Both the position numbers and the translations under genes were made by a program. DNA of 64,000 bases from Eleusine coracana subsp. coracana (Eukaryota > Streptophyta > Magnoliopsida > Poales > Poaceae), in assembly GCA_032690845.1 (NCBI GenBank), contig CM064424.1:35899511-35963510 (forward strand). Direction: 5' to 3'. Numbering within the stretch: the stretch's first letter is position 1; every line of letters starts with the position of its first letter. A model generated the notes under the pieces. The model did no database searches and was not told where the DNA came from. It saw only the letters and a program-made list of their open reading frames with translations. Shown one piece after another: positions 44,188-64,000 of the stretch.

Positions 44188-46249
44188 TGAAAGTGCATCT
44201 ATGCCCCTAGTGGGTTTTGGTGGTTGTATGACAACATGATTAAAGAACTAATCCTCTTTGTGAGTATATAAGTAGGTTGTACATGAAGAATATACGTTGC
44301 ATTGATACAAATGATCAATCTTCAAAATTTACGATTGTGTAAGGAAAATGGGCCTATGTGATGAAATAGGAAGTGTCAAATAAATAGGTCCATAAAAGCA
44401 ATACTATTAGAAGCCAAGATTTGAAGTAAATATGAGACATGAAAACCATTGATATGAGATGGTCTCAAAAAATTGGTGTTGTCAAGAAAAAGAAGTGATC
44501 AAGTGTTATTTCTCTATGGGATTTAATCTTGGAAGCAACTTGATCAAGTCAATACTTCAAACATGAATTCAAAAGAAGGCATAACGATGATACAAAGTTA
44601 TGTGTGGCTCAAGATAGCAAGATGGTGAAGGATTGGCATGACATGGCCGCGATGGACCATGGATGGGAGAAGGGCAAGATAGAGTCTTGGCGCCGAGGGA
44701 ACCAAGCCATGGTGAAGGGCAGGTGGAGCGCAATCGCGATGGACCGATCAAGCTATATGTGGTCATACATTTCCAAGTATTATTCATTATTGAAATATAA
44801 AGATATAATGTGACTTGTAAACAAAAAGGAAGAAATGGACATGATAAATGAAGAGTTTTCAAGTCACAAACTCTAGGTGATGACGCTCAGCAAAAGCACA
44901 TGTGGCAGCCCTCATGAAGCTAAAAGAGAAGAAGTGGGAAAATTCATTATCATGCAAGCTCAAGAAGAAGAATTGTCTTTTTATTTAATCTTGAGTTTAG
45001 GCATGCCGCTCTATCAAGAGGGATGCTACATGGTTTGCATTTAATGTCTTAATGCTCAAAGAAAAACTCAAGTGAGATGAGAGAAACACAACACCTACAC
45101 TCACACTAACTCTCACTGTGACAGGAAAAACCGGTGTAACCGGTTTACCAAACCGGAGGGACCGGTTTTGGTTCAAACCTCTAATGGCTAGTTCAGGAAA
45201 ATCGGTGGGACCGGTTTGGGAAACCGGTGGGACCGGTTTTGACTAGTTCAGTATAATGGCTAGTTTTTGGAGGACAAGTATAAATACTTCCTTCCCCCCT
45301 CCTTTAGAGGCTGCTGATTGTGTGCATGAAGAAAATACATCCAAAGTCTTGTAGAGCTCTCCCCAACACCTCTTTGTGAGGTTTGAGTGATTTGTGAGAA
45401 ATCCTAAGTATTGGGTTGAGAGGGATTGAGATTGAGAGCACAAAAGCGAAAATCCTACACTTGAGCATTTGAGCATCGTGTTGCAAATTCGTGAAGCATT
45501 TGTTACTCTTGGAGGTAATCCTCCTAGTTGGCTAGGCATTGCCCAAGAGCTCCCAAGCTTGTGGTTAGCCTTGGGATAGTCTGTGAAGGTCCGATTCGCC
45601 TCCGTAAGGAAAGAAGCAAAGATAGTGGAACGGGGAAAGCGGTTGAAAGAGACCCGGCTTGGAGTGTGCCTTGTGAGCAGCTCAAGCTTCCTCAACGGAG
45701 ATGTAGGGTTCACGGGGTTGAATCTGAACTTCGGCAAACAAATCTCCGTGTGCTTCACTTGGTTTGCTTTCTTAAGTTCTTGCTTTACTTGTTCTTGATC
45801 CATAGGTTGCATGAGTAGTGGTGCTTGTCTTTCCTTGTGTTTGTTTGAGCTAGTTCTTGCATGCTCTCTAGGATTCATTAATCTTGCTAGAACCAAGTGG
45901 GATGTTGTAATTTACTATTTTATTCTCTCTGCCCCGAGGAAACCGGTGGGTCCGGTTTCCCAAACCGGTGGGACCGGTTTTTGGTCATTGCTAAATTGTG
46001 TAGATTCTTTATGAATCAAATAGAGGTAGTTCCTGTGTTTGCTCTTATAGCTTGCTTGTCTCTTGAGCTTGGTTGCTTTTCTTATTTACCTGTTTATTCT
46101 CAAGCTTTCTAACAAAACTGGTGTAACCGGTTTGCTAAACCGGTGCAACCGGTTTTGACAGTTTTAATTCCGCTGCGAGTTTTGTTAAATTTTCAGAAAC
46201 GCCTATTCACCCCCCCCCCCCCCCTCTAGGCGACATCAAGGGACTTTCA
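44188..46249 (+). mobile_element. 3' LTR of the Sirevirus-like element (2062 bp)
   Basis: It matches the 5' LTR along its whole length, starting TGAAAGTGC and ending GGGACTTTCA. It is 21 bases longer, mostly because one extra half-unit of the dyad repeat is present at about 45197-45240. The C run (46210-46224) is also longer. The TATA box is at 45279-45286. Confidence 0.92.
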
Positions 46250-46254
46250 GGAAG
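46250..46254. other. Right target-site duplication GGAAG
   Basis: GGAAG directly follows the CTTTCA end of the 3' LTR, matching 35401-35405. Confidence 0.9.
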
Positions 46255-46378
46255 TCTTCTTTTGACTTTGGTCTTGTGTCACTTGGAAGGGGAGAAAAAT
46301 ATGTATCCCTGACCGGATTGAGATAGGAGGCCGTTTGTATGTAGGGGGAGTCGTTGTGGACACTCACCATCTCGTCAT

Positions 46379-46563
46379 CGGAGTTTTTAAAACCATAGAA
46401 ACCGATTGATTAACGATTAATTAGGAAACCTGTTTACCGATTGATCGGTTATCTGACACCGAAGCTATATACTGTAGCAATACAATTAATTATCGGTCTT
46501 CAGATTAACCAGCTGGTTTTCTACCAATTTGAAACCAGATCATTACTGGTTTTTGAAACCCTG
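46379..46563. mobile_element. hAT-type MITE, 185 bp, with 8-base TSD
   Basis: The ends CGGAGTTTTTAAAACC and GGTTTTTGAAACCCTG form an imperfect 16-base terminal inverted repeat. They are flanked by the direct repeat CTCGTCAT (46371-46378 and 46564-46571). An 8-base duplication is diagnostic of hAT elements. The element is non-coding and AT-rich. Confidence 0.75.
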
Positions 46564-46625
46564 CTCGTCATTAGCAGGGTGCATTAACATCAACTAGATA
46601 GGTAGAAGACTTCCAGTCCGAACAA

Positions 46626-48162
46626 AGATCGGGTGCAGTGGTAACAGCGACTGCAACATAAGAAATCATTGCATCTCTAGCGCCCAACGATAATCTAACA
46701 GCTCAAAATGAGGTCTGCTCTTTTCCTCCTGTTCTCTTGTCACCAGTAGGTACTTCTGGAGGAAAAGGGCTGAAGCTTTAGCGCAATTACTCCTAAAGTA
46801 CTTCAAACGTATTGCTGAAAAATCTAGCACACACTAATAAAAAATAATTATATCTTAATTTTATCACTGATTCATGTTCAGTGAATACTTTGCATTCACT
46901 GTAATAAGGAATTCAAAAGATCACATCCCTTGTTCAGAGCAATTTCTTGTTCTCTGTTTTTAATATAGTTCCAAAAGCTTTGCATCATCCAGAAGCAACT
47001 GTAAGTCATATGTTCCTAATATCATATACAAAAAATATTTGCGTCACCAAGAAGCTTCAACAAGACCTTCCATCCATAACTCTGCAATACAAAAGAAAAA
47101 TGAAGCTGAGAATTTGTTGCTTGAAAAATTATAGTAGTAAGTAAATTCACTTGTACTTACAATAACGTTTTGCTAAAAGGGACAGAATGGTATCCCCTTT
47201 TAGCAATGGTGAGGTTTTTACGAATACATGGCATGGTTTTGCAATTACCTTTTTGGTCTGTTTCTATTTTTTTCCCATTGGAATATCTTGATGTGTGAAA
47301 ATTATGCGAGGTTGCTTTTGCTTATGTGTCGACAGAAATGTGTTGAACAGACACTCAAATGACTCAAATGTCTCATCATACATCATCGCAGCTCCAAGGT
47401 AATGCCGATACAAATATTACAACCTATTCTTGTATAACCTCGATGATGTTTAGTGACACAAAATTTCTTATTTTTTGCTCTAGAACCTTGATTTGAACAA
47501 ACAAATCTACCAGAAGTTGCCAAGCCATCAAGGTCACTCATGTTTATCTAACTCTTTCTAACACCGAAACCTATCCGTCCACCTTATCTAACCCGAAATT
47601 CCTGAGCTTTTTTCAAACTACTAAACTCCAAACCAATGTGAGACATCCAACAAGGGGTTTTCTTCAAACTACAAAACTCCATACCGTGCGAGGCATCCAC
47701 CAAGGGGTTGTAGACATTTTTCTATAAGATAAACAGCACCCAAAATCAAGAATTGTAACAGCAAACAATTTATAAGAATAAAAGGAGCCAACATAAGTAT
47801 TTGAGAGAGTTACCTTCTCAGATTTCCCTCTTTTGGTGCTTCAGATGGGATGGAGAAAGAACCCAGGGATGGAGGAAGAACTCACAAACAACCATGGACT
47901 GCTTCTATTAGAAAGAAAGGAGGGAGGAGCTCATGCCAGCCATAGTGTTGACTCGTGGTGCTACAGTCTTGCCGAGGGAGAAAACGCGCCAAAGAAGTCA
48001 TTGGCGTCAAAAGTTGCTGCCTTTTCCCTCCATAAGTTTCTGCTGCCGCCAAGAGAATAGAAGAAAGATGTGGCTCTCAGCCTAACCCGTTGGACTCTCG
48101 CTGTGCGGCAGAGATGCAACGACTGCTTAAGTTGCAGTCGTTCTTACCACTGCACCCGATCT
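46626..48162. mobile_element. Mutator-like element with about 52-base inverted repeats
   Basis: The left end (46626-46677) and the inverse complement of the right end (48110-48162) align over about 52 bases, beginning AGATCGGGTGCAGTGGTAA, with a handful of mismatches. The long terminal inverted repeats and 1.5 kb size fit a non-autonomous Mutator-like element. No matching 9-base target duplication was found. The interior has only short ORFs (47833-48060 is the longest, with no domain). Confidence 0.6.
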
Positions 48163-50000
48163 CACTTCCTTCAGGTGTTAGCTTGCCTTGAGGTGCTACC
48201 ATGTTCCCGTGGCGGATACAGATAAAAAAAATCATACAAGACTTTGAAGACAATATATATTAATGACAAAATATGATATTTTTACTCCAATATGAAACAA
48301 TGCATATTTGGTTTACTCAAAATAAGTATTTTATATCATTTTTATTCATATATAGTTCAGCTTCTCCTACAATATAGATTAATGATATAACTCAGTCCAT
48401 AACCTACCCACTAAATGACAAGACGAATTTATTAAACCTAATGAGATCATGATTAGATGATGTGATATTACAGTAAACATCTTCTAATAATGACTTAATT
48501 AAATTTAATAGATTCGTCTCGTAAATTAACATCTAACTATATAATTAATTTTATATTTAATTTATATTTAATCACCATATTTAATGTTCGAATGATTAAT
48601 ATAACAGTACTAAAATTTAGATCTCGATAAACAAACACCCCAACCTGCCTGGTCGGAAGAGCAAGCAAGTGAGCTGGAGTGGAGTAGTATAGCGAACCGC
48701 CAGGCCGACAGCCAGCTATGACGAAGCTGCCATGTGACGCCATCGGTCGACCTCATTCCGTTTTATCTATTTTAGCATGTTACAACAACAGTTCAATTTA
48801 TAATATATATCTCGCTTGTAAAATCCTCAGGTCGCAGGGGATTAGAATGGGCTATTGCTCTCGCTGGGCTGGACGGCAGGTCCTAATGGGCTCAATTTAT
48901 TTCTGAGGTGAGCCAAATGTGAAATATCTAGCCCAACTCGTGTCACAGGTAATTTATTTGGTTGTCTTCAACATCCAGCTCCTCCACCGTTAAATCCGTC
49001 ACTGGTTCCTGTCCAGCAGGGGCGATCAGATGCATAACCAACAAAACAGCATTTGTCAGGCCAGAGGTGAGAGGTAGGCCTTTGAAAATATTCAGATAAA
49101 AAAAATCCTTAGAAGAATCCCGCACCTCACTTTAGAAGGGTCGGTACATCTTATAATTTTACCCCTCGGTATACTATACAATCTTTTCATTTCAGCTCCA
49201 ATAACATTAGGTGATTAGGAGATCACAGGGCAATAGTAGAGGGTTGTTTCCAGCTTTACCACATTATTTATTTTCAATATTGCACCAATTAATCAGTAAT
49301 AACCTTCTTTGCACTTGAGATAAATAAAGTTTGCTTGCATGCTGTAGAATATTTATTCGCCCCGGGATCTTAATTGTTTTTTGCATGCACAGGCACTGCA
49401 GGGGTATTCTTTCGAGGCATCATGTTTATGTTTGAGGATTCCAAAGTAAAACAAACAACAAGACTTTGTGGATTTCATGTCAAACAGGGGAGATACACCA
49501 GTCTTGCTATTTATACAACTGTAAAGATTCTCATGTTATTCTCCCGTTAGATCGCACCACTAGTGTATAACTTGGACATTAAGGGTGGGTCCCAGAAGCA
49601 GCCGGCAGTAGTTGGTACGAGTCCTTACAATTGTTATGTGACAAGCTGAGCTTAGGTGCAGCCCAATCAAAATAAATAAATAAATAAATCGTCAGTCTCA
49701 ACCTTCTACTCAGATTGCCTAGATTTACAGTTTATGCTTTTAGCAGTTTAGCTTCTATGTGACTGTCTAGTCGTTCTTTGCTTCTGAATTTGAAAACAAG
49801 CCATACTAATTTTTTAAGGAAAACAAGACGTATTAAACTGAAAATTTAATCTGTGTTACATGCGCAGATAAACTGAAAGTCCATAAGTAAGAAATGGCTT
49901 TCGTCAGTCTCAACATGCAAAACAAGTAGGAGCAATGTACAGTCTTCTTGTATCATATCTTCTCACAAATTTCAAGAAAAACAAATATAGGAAGACGAAC
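48163..50000. other. Intergenic DNA downstream of UPL3, no gene
   Basis: No supported gene was found. 48230-48640 is very AT-rich and looks like a decayed MITE (ACTAAAATTTAGATCTCGATAAAC near its right end). 49676-49698 is a short (AAAT)n run. Short ORFs at 48537-49125 and 49948-50133 lack any domain and overlap on both strands. Confidence 0.5.
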
Positions 50001-50008
50001 AAAAAGAA

Positions 50009-50021
50009 TTTATTATTTATT
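50009..50021 (-). terminator. Candidate poly(A) signal of UPL3
   Basis: Two overlapping TTTATT motifs (AATAAA on the minus strand; 50009-50014 and 50016-50021) lie about 195 bases past the UPL3 stop codon, a usual distance for a plant 3' UTR. Cleavage position is not known. Confidence 0.45.
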
Positions 50022-50212
50022 CACTATAATGATCCGCAAGAATATACAAAGAGAAAGGAATAACAAAAAAGAATATAGACATCCACACCCAAAGACATGT
50101 GCCCCAAGCCTTCGGCGGGAGAATGACATTTAACCTATGCCATACATGACAGGTACTAACTCGGGTAGCAATGTTGCGAATTTCTCGACCAATATCTATG
50201 TTAGTATTGATT

Positions 50213-61311
<11,099 letters not shown>

Positions 61312-61383
61312 ACAAAGGGAGCGGAGAGGGGCGGCGGCCGCCTCGCAGCGGCGGCGACGACGCGCCTAGGAAGGAGGGGGCAT

Positions 61384-61416
<33 letters not shown>

Positions 61417-61585
61417 CGGCGATCGAAGTAGATCTGGGTGGGGAGGAATCGCTGGGTCGGCGGATTTCGGGGGAGGAGGATGGAGGTCTCTGCCTGGAAG
61501 GAGGGTGCCGCTGATGTCAGAGAAAGAGGCCGGATGCCGAAAGGACGAACTCGTGATTTTTAGGGCGGAGTTCGGGGGTGTGGGG
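61312..61585 (-). promoter_or_regulatory. Presumed UPL3 5' UTR and core promoter
   Basis: This GC-rich stretch directly upstream of the UPL3 ATG (61311) has CG-rich tracts on the minus strand but no clear TATA box. A 31-base C run on the minus strand (G run 61385-61415) lies about 75 bases before the ATG. Beyond 61586 the sequence becomes a minisatellite, so little unique promoter DNA remains. The transcription start is not known. Confidence 0.5.
61385..61415. repeat. Poly-G run, 31 bases
   Basis: A homopolymer of G on the plus strand (C on the UPL3 sense strand) lies in the presumed 5' UTR. Its length is likely to be uncertain in any assembly. Confidence 0.9.
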
Positions 61586-64000
61586 AGTCGAGTAAGATCG
61601 AACGAAGCAAAAATACACTCTCTCTCTCAGATGGAAAAAAGTGAAAAACTCCTCTCTTTTCTAAGTAAATTAAAACAAGCAAAAGATTCTCTCTATTTTT
61701 CTAGAGTAAGATCGAAATAAGCAAAAGATATTCTTTCTCTAGAGTAAGATCGAAATAAGCAAAAGATATTCTTTCTCTAGAGTAAGATTGGAACAAGTAA
61801 AACATATTCTCTCGAGTAAGATTGAAATGAGCAAAAGATACTCTCTTTCGAGTAAGATCGAAAAAAGCAAAAGATTCTCTCTCTCACTCTCTACAGTAAA
61901 ATCAAAATGAGTAAAACATATTTTCTCTCTAGAGTAAGATCAAAACAAGCAAAAGATATTCTCTCTTTATTGTAAGATTCAAACAAGCAAAAGATAATCT
62001 TTCTCTAGAGTAAGATTGAAACAAGCAAAAGATACTCTCTCTCTCTAAAGTAACATCGAAACTAGCAAAAGATACTTTCTCTCTCTAGAGTAAGATTAAA
62101 ACAAGCAAAATATATTCCCTCTTCTCTCGCTCTCTCTCTTTTCTCTCTCTAGAGTAAGATTGAAACAAGCAAAAGATACTCTCTTTCTCTCTCTCCCTCT
62201 CTAGAGAAAGATCAAAACAAGCAAAAGATACTCTGTCGCTCTCTCTCTCTCTCTAGAGTAAGATCAAAACAAGCAAAAGATACTCTCTTTCTCTCTCTCC
62301 CCCTCTAGAGTAAGATTGAAACAAGCAAAAGATACTCTCTCTTTCTCTCTCTCTCCCTCTCTAGAGTAAGATCAAAACAAGGAAAAGATACTCTCTCTCT
62401 CTAGAGTAAGATCGGAATAAGCAAAAGATACTCTAGCTCTCTCTAGAGTAAGATCGAAACAAGCAAAAGATACTCTCTCTCCCTCTCTCTCTCTAGAATA
62501 AGATCGAAATAAGCAAAATATACTATCTCACTCTCTCTCTCTAGAATAAGATCAACACAAGCAAAAGATACTCTCGAGAGAGAGAAAGATCAAAACAAGT
62601 AACAAATACTCTCTCTCTCTAGAGTAAGATCAAAACAAGCAAAAGATACTCTCTCACTCTCTCTCTCTAGAGTAAGATTGAAACAAGCAAAAGATACTCT
62701 CTCTCTCTCTAGAGTAAGATCAAAACAAGCAAAACATACTTTCTCTCTCTCTCTAGAGAAAGATCAAAACAAGAAAAGATACTCTCTCTCTCTAGGGTAA
62801 GATCGAAACAAGCAAAAGATACTTTCTCTCTCTCTAGAGTAAGATCAAAACAAGCAAAAGATACTCTCTGTCTCTCTCTCTAGAGTAAGATCGAAAGAAG
62901 CAAAAGATTCTCTCTTTCTCTCACACTCTCTAGAGTAAGATCGAAATGAGCAAAAGATACTCTCTCTCTCTCTCTAGAGTAAGATAGAAATAGGCAAAAG
63001 ATACTCTCTCTCACTCTCTCTATTGTAAGATCCAAACAAGCAAAAGATACTCTCTCTCTAGAGTAAGATTGAAACAAGTAAAAGATACTCTCTTTCTCTC
63101 TCTCCCTCTCTAGAGTAAGATCAAAACAAGTAAATGATACTTTCTCTCTCTCTAGAGTAAGATCGGAACAAACAAAAGATACTCTCGCTCTCTCTAGAAT
63201 AAGATCGAAACAAGCTCTCTCTCTAGAGTAGGGTCGACACAAGTAAAAGATTCTCTCTCTCCAGAGTAAGATTGGAACAAGCAAAAAATACTCTCTCTCT
63301 CTAGAGTAAGATCAAAACAAGCAAAAGATACTCTCTCGCTCTCTCTCTCTCATAAGTTCGAAACAAGCAAAAGATACTCTCTTACTCTCTCTAGAGTAAG
63401 ATCGCAACAAGCAAAAGATACTCTCTCTCTTTCTAGAGTAAGATCGAAATAAGCAAAAGATACTTTCTCTCTCTAGAGTAAGATCGAAACAAGCAAAAGA
63501 TACTCCCTCGATCTCTCTCTAGAGTAAGATCGAAACAAGCAAAAGATACTCTCTCTCTCTAGATCTCTCTCTCTAGAGTAAGATCAAAACAAGCAAAAGA
63601 TACTCTCTCTCTCTCTCCCTCTCTAAAGTAAGACCAATACAAGTAAAAAATACTCTCTCTCTCTAGAGTAAGATCGGAACAAGCAACAGATACTCTCTCT
63701 CTCTCTAGAGTAAGATTGGAACAAGTAAAAGATACTCTCCCTCTCTCTCTAGAGTAAGATCAAAACAAGCAAAAGATACTCGCTCTCTCTCTCTCTCTAG
63801 AGTAAGTTCAAAACGAGCAAAAGATACTCTCTCTCTCTCTAGAGTAAGATCAAAACAAGCAAAAGATACTCTCTCTCTCTCTCTCTAGAGTAAGATCGAA
63901 ACAAGCAAAAGATACTCCCTCGCTCTCTCTCTAGAATAAGATCGAAGCAAGCAAAAGATACTCTCTCTCTCTCTAAAGTAAGATTGAAACAAGCAAAATA
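61586..64000. repeat. Minisatellite of about 54 units upstream of UPL3
   Basis: The unit is GTAAGATCGAAACAAGCAAA followed by AGATACT, a (CT)n tract of variable length and TCTAGA, about 37-55 bases in all. I counted about 54 starts between 61586 and the end of the window, where the array is still running. The core is well kept (GATC or GATT, AACAAGC), while length differences come mostly from the CT tract. The first unit, at 61586, is the most divergent and merges with the UPL3 upstream sequence. ORFs such as 62880-63284 on the minus strand are products of the repeat. Confidence 0.95.

Larger units (their letters stand above)
35401..46254 (+). mobile_element. Complete Sirevirus-like copia LTR retrotransposon lacking pol
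   Basis: Two LTRs (35406-37446 and 44188-46249) bracket a 6.7 kb interior, and the whole is flanked by the direct repeat GGAAG (35401-35405 and 46250-46254). A primer site follows the 5' LTR and a polypurine tract precedes the 3' LTR. The interior has gag with three zinc knuckles and a second ORF related to plant transposon proteins; no protease, integrase, reverse transcriptase or RNase H was found. Gag sequence, LTR style and Met-tRNA primer site fit the Sirevirus lineage. The LTRs differ at a few positions per hundred bases by eye, so insertion is not very recent. Confidence 0.88.

Noticed and set aside
35371..46270. A 16-base match GTCTTCTTTTGACTTT on both flanks of the Sirevirus-like element
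   Set aside because: It was considered as a longer target duplication, but it stands at different distances from the two LTRs and is low in complexity. The GGAAG pair next to the LTRs is the proper duplication.
62880..63284. Minus-strand ORF of 134 codons with repeated RERVSF(A/Y) motifs
   Set aside because: It lies wholly within the minisatellite, and the peptide repeat mirrors the DNA repeat. No start context or conserved protein is apparent.
61586..64000. Regular repeat array considered as a CRISPR
   Set aside because: Units are contiguous with variable CT tracts and no unique spacers, and the surroundings are a plant nuclear gene.

Overview
This is nuclear DNA from a grass, probably a panicoid (sorghum, millet or sugarcane type). 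That is inferred from the kinds of transposable element and from one large intact plant gene; nothing in the sequence fixes the species. About four fifths of the window is nested or adjacent transposons. One cellular gene is clearly intact: a HECT-type E3 ubiquitin ligase of the UPL3 (KAKTUS) type, on the minus strand at 50213-61311. It reads without error through 17 coding exons (1881 residues, HECT cysteine near residue 1848).

Layout. 1-1664: 5' part of a decayed Ty3/gypsy element (an upstream ORF and a gag start). 1665-5662: a repeated, gene-like unit of about 3 kb, one full copy (2689-5662) preceded by the last 1 kb of another copy; both carry the same small spliced-looking exon. 5663-14006: an Athila-like gypsy element with gag, protease, an Athila-type ORF and a 3' LTR, but no reverse transcriptase, RNase H or integrase. 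Its 3' LTR cuts the integrase of a minus-strand Tat-like gypsy element (14007-about 19510). 19510-21360: a CT microsatellite, a plus-strand Tat-like LTR and a minus-strand relic of a copia LTR. 21361-25760: nothing recognisable. 25761-34372: a CACTA element with a broken multi-exon TNPA-like gene and at least two gene-like fragments. 35401-46254: a complete Sirevirus-like copia element (LTRs, GGAAG target duplication, PBS, PPT) with gag and a Transposase_32-like ORF but no pol, and peppered with an AAACCGG/CCGGTTT dyad repeat. 46379-48162: a hAT MITE and a Mutator-like element. 50213-61311: UPL3, with a 1.1 kb hAT element and a Tourist MITE in intron 1 and a Stowaway MITE in intron 8. 61385-64000: a 31-base G run, then a minisatellite of about 54 units in the UPL3 upstream region, running off the window.

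How it fits together. UPL3 would act in the ubiquitin-proteasome pathway; its neighbours tell nothing of its role because they are all mobile DNA. The transposons show order of arrival by nesting: the Tat-like pol was present before the Athila-like LTR cut it, and the relic copia LTR at 20501-21360 is much older than the related full element at 35406-46249. Two unrelated retroelements here (gypsy and copia) have each lost pol but kept gag plus a second ORF in the env position, which suggests both were mobilised in trans. Coordinates for exons, LTR ends and TSDs were read by hand; family names rest on motifs and remembered family features, with no database search.
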